From Hyphomicrobiales bacterium (lineage in GTDB: Bacteria > Pseudomonadota > Alphaproteobacteria > Rhizobiales > Xanthobacteraceae): a stretch of DNA of 64,000 bases. This document shows, piece by piece, positions 12,123 through 20,388 of this stretch; position 1 is the stretch's first letter, and the number at the start of each line of letters is the position of its first letter. The notes below the pieces were generated by a model. It was not told the DNA's origin and searched no databases. It saw nothing but the letters and a program-made list of their open reading frames with translations. The position numbers were made by a program, and so were the translations under genes. The stretch is taken from positions 5,001-69,000 of the forward strand of contig WHTM01000010.1 in the NCBI GenBank assembly GCA_009377755.1. Direction: 5' to 3'.

Positions 12123-13336
12123 TGCCCCGGAACCTGGATTGAATTGCCGAACGTCCTGCGCAGGCTTTGAAAGGCATTCCAGAGTGCCGGCGTGTTCTTG
12201 ATCTCGCGTTTCAGGATGTTGGCCGTATCCAAGCCGATGGCCAACAGGCGACCGAGCGGCGTCAACGGCACGAAACTGTCAAACAATGTGACGGGCTGCT
12301 TGCAGAACCACGTCTTGTACTGGGCGTCCCCGGCTCCGAGGTCGAAGCTCGCAAACCCGCGATCGGCGCATACCTGGATCATCTGCAGAATCAGGATCAG
12401 CCCCGGGCTGTGTCTTGAATGCTCGCTGCTCGTATAGGTGTTGACCATCACCGACATGCACCGATCATCCGTCAGCACACCGAGCAGCGCCAGGAGTTCC
12501 CCGTCACCCTCCAGGCCATGTAGCTCGATGGCCGGGCATCCATCGGCGAGGTTTTGGTGACAGGCGGACCGCAGGAACGCCTCGACCCCTTCTTCCGCGA
12601 ATACGTTGGGCAAGCCCTGCGCCGCCATGTGCGCCGTCTTGAGTGCGATGAACCGATCCAGCAGGCGGTCGACTTCGGCAGGCTGGGTCGCCTGGAAGTA
12701 ACGGTAGTCAGGCAGCTTCTGCAGCTTGCGTTTCTTGGTGCGCAGGCGCCCGCGCGTCGCCGCGCTCACCCCGCGCTCGATCACCTCCTGGCCCGGCGCA
12801 TCGACGACGAGGCAGGCGCCGTTGCTGGCCGCCTGCCGGTGCGGCAATTTCAGGAGCGGATTGTCCAGGCCCTGCCATGCCCGCGGCTGGCTGTAGAGCG
12901 CCAACAGATCGGGACGGTGCGGCAACGCGGTGATGCGATGCAGAACAAATTGCATATCCGCGGCACACATGGACGCGGTTACCGTAGGGTCCCATAAGCC
13001 AAAATTGAAGTTCGCGTGTTTACCGCCGAGAAAGCATACCTGCCGAAGCGGCCCCATTCGGCGCATCCCGAAGGGAAGGAGGAACACAGGGCGGTCGGAC
13101 GAATCGAAGCCGACAACGACGAACGGCGTTACCCCGCGCCGCGATCCGACCTCGCGATGCCATGCCGCAAGAAAGTCGAAGCTTTGGTACGGCGTCGACA
13201 CAGCGCCGTCCGCTAGGAGCGACCGCCAGAACGGCTCTGCGTCACGCAGATCGTCGATGATGTCGACATGCCTCAGCCGTCCCGATCCGGCATCGGCCAG
13301 CCGGCGGCCGCTTCGATATCCTGACGTGCTACCCAT
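12113..13336 (-). CDS. GNAT/FemAB-like acyltransferase (CelD/BcsL type)
   Basis: This 407-residue protein resembles the Acetyltransf_6 family (CelD/BcsL-like), which is often linked to exopolysaccharide synthesis. Visible features are an N-terminal DAEPFWRSLL helix, FFLLPFGMRR-like strands, the central helical RGRLRTKKRKLQKL stretch, and a C-terminal region with SPGLILILQMIQ and FDLGAGDAQYKTWF that forms the acyl-CoA-binding half of the fold. It is transcribed toward tyrC and its upstream region carries the palindromic repeats at 13368-13585. The substrate is unknown. The start at 13336 is the longest open choice. Confidence 0.75.
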   Translation of the reverse strand: MGSTSGYRSGRRLADAGSGRLRHVDIIDDLRDAEPFWRSLLADGAVSTPYQSFDFLAAWHREVGSRRGVTPFVVVGFDSSDRPVFLLPFGMRRMGPLRQVCFLGGKHANFNFGLWDPTVTASMCAADMQFVLHRITALPHRPDLLALYSQPRAWQGLDNPLLKLPHRQAASNGACLVVDAPGQEVIERGVSAATRGRLRTKKRKLQKLPDYRYFQATQPAEVDRLLDRFIALKTAHMAAQGLPNVFAEEGVEAFLRSACHQNLADGCPAIELHGLEGDGELLALLGVLTDDRCMSVMVNTYTSSEHSRHSPGLILILQMIQVCADRGFASFDLGAGDAQYKTWFCKQPVTLFDSFVPLTPLGRLLAIGLDTANILKREIKNTPALWNAFQSLRRTFGNSIQVPGHHS

Positions 13337-13367
13337 CGCCGCTCAAAGCGTACCCGGTGATCCTGCC

Positions 13368-13585
13368 CTAGTGTCCCGAATCCGAAGTTCGCTTGATCTT
13401 CGAAAGGACAACTAGAAAACGATGAGTCTAGTGTCCCGAATCCGAAGTTCGCTTGATCTTGCAGCACCCTCTAAGCGAACTTCGGATTCGAAAGCAACGC
13501 ATTGATTCTAGTGTCGCTTTGATTCGGAAGTTCGCTCCGGAGCAAGCCGAGCACCCAAGCGAACTTCCGAATCAAGCGACACTAG
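13368..13585. repeat. Cluster of CTAGTGT palindromic repeats
   Basis: A 33-nt direct repeat beginning CTAGTGTCCCGAATCCGAAG occurs at 13368-13400 and 13428-13460, 60 nt apart. An inverted partner, AAGCGAACTTCGGATTCG, lies at 13473-13490. A further self-contained hairpin spans 13508-13585, with 28-29-nt arms that match except for one extra T and are bounded by CTAGTGT and ACACTAG. Members of the same family occur at 20294-20365, 49787-49857 and 49873-49950. They look like non-autonomous palindromic mobile repeats; no transposase is nearby. Confidence 0.85.
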
Positions 13586-13892
13586 GGTTCCGGCGGACAA
13601 TTGTCCTCGGAGTCTCAAGAAATCGATAATCAAAGCGCCTCCATGCCGTCAGCGAGACGGCGCTGAACGTCCTGCAATCGGGAAAATCGCTACGACGCCT
13701 GTGCAGCGTGCAGCATAGAGTAAGCCCATTGTAAACTCCATAACTTTGATTTGATGCACGTCGGGTCGTCGACGATCCTGCTTGGCCATGGATCCTCCGC
13801 GAGTGGTCGTGTACTACCTCCCGTGCAAGGTCGCCGCCACCTGCGAGGAATGTCTCGAAATCAGCGGCATGACGTCCTTGCTGCGCGCGTCC
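13586..13892. other. Intergenic stretch without recognisable features
   Basis: Between the repeat cluster and the stop codon of the DUF2125 gene I see no convincing coding frame, RNA gene or terminator. Short frames here are overlaps with the antisense of the DUF2125 gene. Confidence 0.6.
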
Positions 13893-15020
13893 TTAGAACA
13901 GCGGCGCAATCTCTCCGACGCGCAACGGGCCGAGATAGATGGCGCCGCCGACAAATCGCAGCGGCAACGTCAGCGCCTTGCGGCCGTCGAGTTCGGCGGG
14001 TTTGCCGATCAGCGAAAGTCCCATGGCAAGACCGGCGCCGGCTTGCCCGCGGGCGGCTCGGCCAAGGCCCGGCACCAGCCGGTCGAGCGCGCCAAGCGCC
14101 GGGGCGAGATTGTTGTTCTGCGGCACGAGCTGATCGATGCCCAACAGCGGCAGGACACGATCCAGCCCGGCGATGGTGACGTTGAGCTCACCATCAAGCC
14201 GGCCGCTGGATGTCAGGCCGAGAGAGCCCGCGGCAACCGCGATCATGTCCCCCTGCCTTACCCGCGCCTGCTTGACTTCGAGCCTGCCCCCGGCCGCCTG
14301 CAGCTGTCTGAGCCGTGCCGGAATCGGCATTGGCCGAAGATTGTCGAGACCACGCAGCACCCCGGTCGCGGTGATATCGAGCGGCTTTCGCGTCATTGGA
14401 TGCAGCGTCGGCGCAGTCAGTTCCGTCAGCGTCGCGGCAAGGTCGATCACCGGACGGCTGGCGACCGTTCCTGATGCGACCCGCCCATGTAATTCGATCC
14501 GCTTGGCGCCGAGTACCGTTTCGGCAGCGCCGCCCGCCGCAGGCTCGACGGAGGCGCCGTCCATCACCATCGAAACCCGCTCCGGCGCCGGAGGCCGGCC
14601 GCGTAGGCTGATCTGCAGCAGCGTCCAGCTGGCCCGCACCGGCGCCTCGCCGGAAATCGCAATGGTCAACGGCGCGCCCAGCTCGGCGATCATCAGGCTG
14701 GGATCGTAGACCTGCGCCACGACGTGCAGGTTTGCGGCCTTGAAAGCGACCCTCGGGTTGTTGCTGGCAAACTCCGCGGATGCGTCGTTGCAGGAGAGCT
14801 CGAAGCGGAACGGAAAGCCGCCCATCGTCTGCCGGCCGCAGCTGTAGGTTCGTCCAGCCTGTGCTTCGCGCACGCGCCACGCCGTCAGCATCTCCTCGCT
14901 GCGCCAGACCGCATAGAGCCAGAATCCGCTCCAGGCCGCGGCGAGAACGAGGACGGCAATCAGCGGCACGGCCACCAACCAGCGGCGGCGGCGCGGCGTG
15001 GAAGAAGAGGGCATCGGCAA
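13893..15020 (-). CDS. DUF2125 domain-containing membrane-anchored protein
   Basis: The 375-residue protein has a single hydrophobic segment near residues 12-35 (VAVPLIAVLVLAAAWSGFWL) after a basic start, so it is anchored in the inner membrane with a large periplasmic part. The next segment has GRTYSCGRQTMGGFPFRFEL, the conserved GxPFRF-type signature of DUF2125 proteins of alphaproteobacteria, with two cysteines that could form a disulfide. The rest is rich in beta strands. The function is unknown; the family resembles AsmA-like or lipid-handling beta proteins, which is inference. It is divergent from the cyclotransferase gene at 15157. Confidence 0.8.
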   Translation of the reverse strand: MPMPSSSTPRRRRWLVAVPLIAVLVLAAAWSGFWLYAVWRSEEMLTAWRVREAQAGRTYSCGRQTMGGFPFRFELSCNDASAEFASNNPRVAFKAANLHVVAQVYDPSLMIAELGAPLTIAISGEAPVRASWTLLQISLRGRPPAPERVSMVMDGASVEPAAGGAAETVLGAKRIELHGRVASGTVASRPVIDLAATLTELTAPTLHPMTRKPLDITATGVLRGLDNLRPMPIPARLRQLQAAGGRLEVKQARVRQGDMIAVAAGSLGLTSSGRLDGELNVTIAGLDRVLPLLGIDQLVPQNNNLAPALGALDRLVPGLGRAARGQAGAGLAMGLSLIGKPAELDGRKALTLPLRFVGGAIYLGPLRVGEIAPLF

Positions 15021-15156
15021 GCTCCGGAGGCGGTATCCCGACCGAATGCGGCATCAGCAAGGATGATCTGCCACAACCGGCCTGTCCATCGGTTGCGTCA
15101 TTCGGTGCCGCCTGATAAAGCGCGTCGCCCTGAACCCGCGCCGCCTGCACCCTGCC

Positions 15157-15729
15157 ATGGACTTGCCGTTCGAGAATGCACCCGAAGACATGTGGGTCTT
15201 CGGCTATGGCTCGCTGATGTGGCGTCCGGACTTCGACTACCTGGAACGCGTGGAAGGTCTGCTGATCGGCGCACATCGGGCGCTGTGCATCTATTCGTGG
15301 GTCCATCGCGGCACGCTGGAACGGCCGGGTCTTGTGCTCGGATTGGACGTCGGCGGGGCTTGCCGCGGCATTGCCTATCGGGTCGCGGCGGCCAAACGGG
15401 ACGACACCATCGCCTATCTACGCACGCGTGAGCAGGTGACCATGGTCTACCGCGAAACCTGGCGACCCGTATGGCTCGCCGGCGATCCGAAGAACCGCGT
15501 GCGTGCCCTCTGTTACGTCGCCGACCGCCGGCATCCGCAATATGCCGGCCGGATGAGCCTCGACCGCCAGCTGCATCTCGTCCGCCAGGGCCACGGCAGG
15601 GGCGGGCCGAACCGCGACTATGTCATCGAAACCGTCAAGGCACTCGAGGCGCTCGGCTATCGGGAGAGCGCACTTCATCTTCTGGCGGAGCGGCTGAAGG
15701 GGGGCGAGAGCCACGGCGCCGCGCCGTGA
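15157..15729 (+). CDS. ChaC-like gamma-glutamylcyclotransferase
   Basis: ChaC-family enzymes degrade glutathione to 5-oxoproline and Cys-Gly. The N-terminal WVFGYGSLMWRPDF is the substrate-binding loop of this fold. Downstream are GLVLGLDVGGACRGIAYRV, the general-acid region YLRTREQ, and the C-terminal ALCYVADRRHPQYAG and GPNRDYV blocks. The protein has 190 residues, normal for the family. Its last 95 nt overlap the convergent acyltransferase gene (15635-16468), so the two transcripts are complementary at their 3' ends. Confidence 0.9.
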   Translation: MDLPFENAPEDMWVFGYGSLMWRPDFDYLERVEGLLIGAHRALCIYSWVHRGTLERPGLVLGLDVGGACRGIAYRVAAAKRDDTIAYLRTREQVTMVYRETWRPVWLAGDPKNRVRALCYVADRRHPQYAGRMSLDRQLHLVRQGHGRGGPNRDYVIETVKALEALGYRESALHLLAERLKGGESHGAAP

Positions 15730-16468
15730 CATCGTAGCCTAGGGCCGCCAGCTCGCGCTCGCCCTCGGCAACCAGGCGTGCCGTGGCTTCCTCGATGGTG
15801 TCGCGCAGGCGTTGCGCGAACGCCTCCTTGTCGAGGCCCGGCGGGATCGGATCGAGAATCTCGACGCGGATGGTCCCGGGATAGCGCAGCAGCGAGCGGC
15901 GCGGCCAGTACAGGCCTGAATTCAGCGCGATCGGCAAACAGGAAACGCCGATCTCGGCATAGAGATGCACGACGCCGAACCTGTAGCTCGGCTTCGCACC
16001 GGCTGGGCGGCGCGTCCCCTCCGGAAAGATGATGATCTGTCGCCCGCGGGCGAGTTGGACACGCGCCTCCCTGGCGATGGTGGCAAGCGCCTGCGCCCGC
16101 GCGCCCCGGTTCACCGGAATCATCTGGCCTTTCCAGGCATACCAGCCGAAGAGCGGAAGCCACAAAAGCTCACGCTTGAGGATGAACGCCGGATCGACGA
16201 ACAGCGAGATGATGCCGAACGTTTCCCACGTCGACTGGTGCTTGGACGCAATCAGCAGCGGGCCCCACGGGATCTTGTCGATCCCGCGAATTTCGACACG
16301 GGTGCCGCAGATCACCCGCAACAGCCATGTGCTGGTCCGGCCCCACGACTTCGCCACTTCGATGATGCACCGGTACGGCATCCAGAACGTCGGAATGGCC
16401 GCGATCAAATGGACGAAGAGGTTGAGATAGAACAGGATGTTGTAGACGACGGACCTGACGATCAACAC
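15635..16468 (-). CDS. 1-acyl-sn-glycerol-3-phosphate acyltransferase (PlsC-like)
   Basis: PlsC-type enzymes acylate lysophosphatidic acid at the inner membrane. The protein has a hydrophobic N-terminus (IVRSVVYNILFYLNLFVHLI), the acyltransferase block I variant ASKHQSTWET (family NHxxxxD is here KHQSTWE), block III FPEGTRR and a downstream PIALNSG segment. The replacement of Asp by Glu in HQSTWE is seen in a bacterial PlsC subgroup. I chose the GTG at 16468, 12 nt after the upstream stop, because it gives a normal 277-residue protein. The ATG far upstream would overlap the DUF218 gene. Its 3' end overlaps the cyclotransferase by 95 nt. Confidence 0.88.
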   Translation of the reverse strand: MLIVRSVVYNILFYLNLFVHLIAAIPTFWMPYRCIIEVAKSWGRTSTWLLRVICGTRVEIRGIDKIPWGPLLIASKHQSTWETFGIISLFVDPAFILKRELLWLPLFGWYAWKGQMIPVNRGARAQALATIAREARVQLARGRQIIIFPEGTRRPAGAKPSYRFGVVHLYAEIGVSCLPIALNSGLYWPRRSLLRYPGTIRVEILDPIPPGLDKEAFAQRLRDTIEEATARLVAEGERELAALGYDVTARRRGSRPPSAAPPEDEVRSPDSRAPRVP

Positions 16469-16479
16469 GTGCGCATCTC

Positions 16480-17223
16480 TTATCGGTGCGCCGCACTGGC
16501 GGCCGGGGCGAAGTGCGGCACAGTAGCGGAAATCCGGCTCGCCGCCAGGGCCCGCGCATCCTGGCCGACCCGCATGCGTACCAAGGCAAGGACATACTTT
16601 GCATACTCGGAAATCAACAGCCGCGCCGTCGCCGGGTTCGACCACCATTGCCCACCGCGCATCTTCTCGGTCACCACTGGAAACGGAATCAGCCGCACCT
16701 CCGGAAGCTGATGGCCAAGCTCCGCCATCGCGCGCGGCATGTGGTAGGCGGAGGTGACCACGATCAGCGAACGGAAGCTGCGGCTTCGGGCCCAGCGGCG
16801 TGCCTCCGTGGCATTGCCGAGCGTGTTGATGGCCGAGCGGTCGAGGTCGACGCAGCAATTGAAGATGCGCTCGAACTCGGGCACATGCCGGGCGATTTCT
16901 CTCGGACTAGCCGATGGGTGCACACCGGTGATCAGCAGGCGTTTGCCATGCCCCGCGGCCAACAGCTCGACCGCGTCGCTCACGCGGGACGCACCGCCGG
17001 TAAGCGCGACGATGCCGTCGGCCCGCTCGGATATCGGCGGCTCAGCTATCGGGACGCTGCCGAGAAACCAGGCGAATCCGACCGCGACGGCGACCGCCAG
17101 CACGATGCAAAGGCCGAGAACGGTTCGCCCGATCCGGCTTACCAGGCCGCTGATAAAGCCCACCGGCCGCGCCGCGCGCGGCTCCGAACCGTCTTCACCT
17201 GCTGTCATTGGTGCCTGCGTCAT
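16480..17223 (-). CDS. DUF218 (YdcF/ElyC/SanA-like) membrane protein
   Basis: The protein starts MTQAPMTAGE and has one transmembrane segment near residues 30-50 (VLGLCIVLAVAVAVGFAWFL). A DUF218 domain follows, with GIVALTGGASRVSDAVELL, LITGVHPSAS, the TLGNATEARRWA block and IVVTSAYHMPRAMAEL. In E. coli ElyC and SanA take part in envelope and peptidoglycan-precursor homeostasis, but the biochemical activity is not settled. I chose ATG 17223; an earlier ATG at 17289 would overlap ftsX. It lies between ftsX and the PlsC-like gene on one strand and is probably cotranscribed with both. Confidence 0.85.
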   Translation of the reverse strand: MTQAPMTAGEDGSEPRAARPVGFISGLVSRIGRTVLGLCIVLAVAVAVGFAWFLGSVPIAEPPISERADGIVALTGGASRVSDAVELLAAGHGKRLLITGVHPSASPREIARHVPEFERIFNCCVDLDRSAINTLGNATEARRWARSRSFRSLIVVTSAYHMPRAMAELGHQLPEVRLIPFPVVTEKMRGGQWWSNPATARLLISEYAKYVLALVRMRVGQDARALAASRISATVPHFAPAASAAHR

Positions 17224-17281
17224 TGCCGAGCCACCTGTGGCATCATAGTCCGAATTTCGGCATCCGCATGGTCGCGCGCCG

Positions 17282-18238
17282 CTATTCAACGGTGTCCAAG
17301 GTACGATTGACGGTAAAGCGCGATGTCGCGGCCGTGATCAGGGCAATCATCACGATAAGGCCGGCAAGCGCCGCATACCCGAGCAGTCCGAGGGAAAACC
17401 GCCCGAACAGCGCACTGAGTTGATCCTCGGCGGCCGTGCCCGTGAACCATGAACTCAGTCCCTGTGCCACCAGGAATACCAGGATGGCGGCACCGCCACC
17501 GATGATGCCGCCCTGCAATCCCAGGATCAGAAAGTGCCGCTGGAAGCGGCCGGCGATGAAGCTGTTGCGGGCGCCGATGAAATGCAGCACCTCAATGATC
17601 GGGCGATTGGCCGCCATCGCGCCGCGCGTGGCGAAGACAACCGACAGCACGGTCGCCACGACCATCAGCAGCAGGATCAGCACGCCGCCGGACACGGCCG
17701 TCCCCGCCATGGTCCGCATCCGGTCGACCCAGCCGCGGTGGTCGTCGAGGGTCGCGCTCGGCACGACCTCGCGCAACGACCGGCGCAACCGCTCCAGGTC
17801 CGGCTTCGCGCCGGCAGCAATGCGGACCACGATCAATCGCGGCACCGGCAAGTCGTCGAGCACCAGCCCGCCGCCCAGCCACGGTTCGAGCAGGCGCGCG
17901 GATTCAGCCTTTGAGTAGGGCTGGACCTCAGCGACGCCCTCGGTCCCCCGGACGATGTCGACCGAGGCGTTGACGTCCGCTTCGAGGTCACGGCCATCGA
18001 CCGGCCGGACCTGCACCGTGACCTCGCGCGTCACATCCGCCTGCCACTCGCTGGCGGCGGCACGGACCAGCACCACCGCCCCCGTGGTCAGCGATGCGAG
18101 AAACGTCATGATGGCGATGACGACGATGAGCGCCTTCCCGGCGATCGAATTCCGCGGCACGATCGGCGTTTCGGTGCGCGGAAGCGTGCGCGCAGGCCGC
18201 GACGAGGTCGTGGGATCGGTGGTGCGGGCGTCCGACAT
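17282..18238 (-). CDS. ftsX: Cell division protein FtsX
   Basis: FtsX is the membrane half of the FtsEX complex, which couples septal ring status to murein hydrolase activation. The 318-residue protein has a proline- and Thr-rich cytoplasmic N-tail, TM1 (ALIVVIAIMTFLASLTTGAVVL), a periplasmic domain, and three C-terminal transmembrane segments in the FtsX permease order, with GVLILLLMVVATVLSVVFATR opening the block. It lies 6 nt downstream of ftsE in the usual order. Confidence 0.93.
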   Translation of the reverse strand: MSDARTTDPTTSSRPARTLPRTETPIVPRNSIAGKALIVVIAIMTFLASLTTGAVVLVRAAASEWQADVTREVTVQVRPVDGRDLEADVNASVDIVRGTEGVAEVQPYSKAESARLLEPWLGGGLVLDDLPVPRLIVVRIAAGAKPDLERLRRSLREVVPSATLDDHRGWVDRMRTMAGTAVSGGVLILLLMVVATVLSVVFATRGAMAANRPIIEVLHFIGARNSFIAGRFQRHFLILGLQGGIIGGGAAILVFLVAQGLSSWFTGTAAEDQLSALFGRFSLGLLGYAALAGLIVMIALITAATSRFTVNRTLDTVE

Positions 18239-18244
18239 CGGCGT

Positions 18245-18904
18245 TCAATCGTACACGTGCAGGCGACCGTCGTGCAGCACGAGGCGCCTCGCATCATATT
18301 GGTCCATCAGGGCAATGTCGTGTGTGGCAATCACCACCGAGGTCCCCGACTTGTTGAGCTCGACGAACAGCCGCAGCAGACGCTGCGCTAGCGTCGGATC
18401 GACGTTACCGGTCGGCTCGTCGGCCAGCAGCAGCTGCGGCCGGGCGATGACCGCGCGGGCGATCGCGGCCCGCTGCTTCTCGCCGCCGGACAGGACCGGC
18501 GGCAGCGCCCACATCCGCTCGCCCAGCCCGACCCAGTTCAACAGCTCGACCACCTCGTCGCGGTAGCTCGCTTCCGGGCGCCCGATCACGCGGAACGGCA
18601 GCGCGACATTCTCGTAGGTGGTCATGTGATCAAGCAGCCGGAAATCCTGAAAAACGATGCCTATTCGGCGCCGTAAGGTGGCAACCGAGTCCTGGCTGAG
18701 GGCGGAAACGTCATGCCCGAACAAGGTGATCAGGCCGCGTGTCGGCTTCAGCGTCAGGAACAGCAGGCGCAGCAGTGTCGTCTTGCCGGCGCCCGACGGG
18801 CCGGTCAGGAACTGGAACGAATGCGGCTCGATCCGGAACGAGAGGTCGCGCAGCACCTCCGGACCGAGCCCATATCGCAATCCTACGTTCTCGAATCGGA
18901 CCAA
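18245..18904 (-). CDS. ftsE: Cell division ATP-binding protein FtsE
   Basis: FtsE is the ABC ATPase of FtsEX. It carries Walker A GPSGAGKTTLLR, Q-loop FQDFRLLDHMTTYENVA, signature LSGGEKQR, Walker B LLLADEPTGNVD and the switch histidine in IATHDIAL. The frame stays open to an ATG at 19057, but the extra 51 residues do not look like FtsE. A TTG at 18904 gives LVRFENVGLRYG, the family N-terminus, and a normal length of 219 residues, and has GGAG six bases upstream. A GTG at 18934 is another option. The gene is divergent from the zinc-ribbon gene at 19113. Confidence 0.92.
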   Translation of the reverse strand: MVRFENVGLRYGLGPEVLRDLSFRIEPHSFQFLTGPSGAGKTTLLRLLFLTLKPTRGLITLFGHDVSALSQDSVATLRRRIGIVFQDFRLLDHMTTYENVALPFRVIGRPEASYRDEVVELLNWVGLGERMWALPPVLSGGEKQRAAIARAVIARPQLLLADEPTGNVDPTLAQRLLRLFVELNKSGTSVVIATHDIALMDQYDARRLVLHDGRLHVYD

Positions 18905-19112
18905 ACTCCGCTCCGAACGGTCCCCAGTGGACACTTGAACGGCCGCGAAACGGTCGCCGCGGTCCCCGCGCTGATTCGCCCATGACAGGATTACCATGGC
19001 TGTGCGCGCGTCGCGTCGCCGGCCGGGCCAAGGCCCACCGCGTTTCATGGTTTCCATTCTATTAACGGACCGTCGGTATCATCGAATTGGGCCCGTCCGA
19101 TGCCGATTCGCG

Positions 19113-19913
19113 ATGAAGATAGTTTGTCCACAGTGCCGAACTGCTTATGATGTCGCCCCGGCTGCACTGGGCTCGACCGGACGTCAAGTTCACTGTGTCC
19201 GCTGCGGGACGGTCTGGTTCGCGGATCTGTTCAAGCCGGCGGCGCCTCTGATCCCGCAGGGGGTCCATCAGGCCGCGCGCGTTGATTCGACGGCCGGCCC
19301 GGCCGCGGCGGCCGACGCCGCTCCACCGTCCGACATCCCCTCGCCGAACGCACCATCCGCACCGGAGGCACAGGCCGCAGAAGCGGCACCGCCGCTCGAT
19401 ATCGAAACGGTTGCGGCGCGATGGGTCACGCCACTGCGACCACCAAAGCGTCCGCTGCGCTCGAAAGGTCGCATGCCGTGGCTTGCGGCAGCCATCATCG
19501 CACTCGCGGTGATCGACGCGGGCCTGATCGTCGGCCGCGCCGAAGTCGTGCGCATCCTGCCGCAAACCGCCTCGCTCTTCGCGTCCATCGGACTGCCCGT
19601 CAATCTGCGCGATCTCGCGTTCAAGGACATCAAGACGACCTGGGAAGAGCAGGACGGGGCCACGATGCTCGTTGTCGGGGGCACGATCGTCGCGACCGCG
19701 AAAACGGTCGTCGACCTTCCTCGGCTGCGCTTCGCCATCGGCACCGTCAACGGCCAGGAAATCTACGCATGGACCGCGCTGCCGACGCGCACCGAGCTTG
19801 CCCCCGGCGAGACGCTAGCGTTCCGCACGCGCCTGGCTTCGCCATCGGAGCAGGGCCGGTCCATCAACATCCGTTTCTTCACCCGTCCCGATCTTGCCAC
19901 TGGTCTACGTTGA
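19113..19913 (+). CDS. Zinc-ribbon, DUF3426-like membrane protein
   Basis: Residues 5-34 form a zinc ribbon (CPQCRTAYDV, then CVRCGTVWF) of the MJ0042/zinc-ribbon_5 family. An Ala/Pro-rich linker follows, then one transmembrane helix (WLAAAIIALAVIDAGLIVG), then a soluble beta domain with GGTIVATAKTVVDLPRLRF and LAPGETLAFRTRL, as in DUF3426 proteins. Such proteins are common next to ftsE in Rhizobiales but have no established function. The protein has 266 residues. The start at 19113 places the zinc ribbon at the N-terminus. The receiver gene follows 7 nt after the stop, suggesting an operon. Confidence 0.85.
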   Translation: MKIVCPQCRTAYDVAPAALGSTGRQVHCVRCGTVWFADLFKPAAPLIPQGVHQAARVDSTAGPAAAADAAPPSDIPSPNAPSAPEAQAAEAAPPLDIETVAARWVTPLRPPKRPLRSKGRMPWLAAAIIALAVIDAGLIVGRAEVVRILPQTASLFASIGLPVNLRDLAFKDIKTTWEEQDGATMLVVGGTIVATAKTVVDLPRLRFAIGTVNGQEIYAWTALPTRTELAPGETLAFRTRLASPSEQGRSINIRFFTRPDLATGLR

Positions 19914-19920
19914 GGCACCC

Positions 19921-20295
19921 ATGGCACGCATTCTGATCGCCGAAGACGACGAAGCGGTAGGCGCACTCGTAGCGCGTGCGCTCAAGCAGGAAGGCTATGA
20001 AGTCACGCTCAGCGCTGACGGCGCCGAAGCGCTCGACGAGCTGACACGGACGGGGGGCCGGTTCGATCTGCTGCTCACCGACATCAAGATGCCGGTCATG
20101 GACGGTATCGCGCTGGCGCTCGCGACCGCACGCGATCATCCCGAGATCGTCATCTTGTTGATGACCGGCTTCGCCGATCAGCGCGAGCGGGCACACGGCC
20201 TCGATGCGCTGATCCACGACGTGCTGACCAAGCCCTTCACGCTGCACGACCTCAAGCAGTCCGTGCGTGGCGCAATCGAAGCGCGCGTGAATTAA
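19921..20295 (+). CDS. Single-domain response regulator (receiver only)
   Basis: This 124-residue receiver domain has the acidic pocket EDD near residue 8, the phospho-acceptor Asp in LLLTDIKMP, the Thr in LLMTGFAD and the conserved Lys in VLTKPFTL. No output domain follows, so it acts by phosphotransfer or protein contact. It resembles CpdR, but the better cpdR candidate is the gene at 36736-37098, so I leave the symbol empty. It is probably cotranscribed with the zinc-ribbon gene. Confidence 0.9.
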   Translation: MARILIAEDDEAVGALVARALKQEGYEVTLSADGAEALDELTRTGGRFDLLLTDIKMPVMDGIALALATARDHPEIVILLMTGFADQRERAHGLDALIHDVLTKPFTLHDLKQSVRGAIEARVN

Positions 20296-20365
20296 TGTCC
20301 TTTCGTATCCGAAGTTCGCTAAGAGGGCGTGGCGAGGTGAAGCGAACTTCGGGATTCGGAACACT
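20294..20365. repeat. CTAGTGT-family palindrome downstream of the receiver gene
   Basis: The arms TATCCGAAGTTCGCT and AGCGAACTTCGGGATTCGGA pair and the element closes with ACACTAG. It begins at the receiver gene stop codon and could double as a terminator. It is the second family copy after the 13368 cluster. Confidence 0.8.
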
Positions 20366-20388
20366 AGCCGATCGGGGGACAGCCGGGG

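Noticed and set aside
13368-13490. Direct 33-nt repeats 60 nt apart, considered as a CRISPR array
   Set aside because: There are only two direct copies, an inverted partner follows, and no cas gene is present. The units fit the CTAGTGT palindrome family.
15635-16858. PlsC-like gene starting at 16858
   Set aside because: The extra 130 residues would overlap the DUF218 gene in the same orientation and lack acyltransferase features. The GTG at 16468 follows that gene by 12 nt.
18245-19057. FtsE starting at ATG 19057
   Set aside because: It adds 51 residues unlike FtsE. The TTG at 18904 has a GGAG six bases upstream and gives the standard length.
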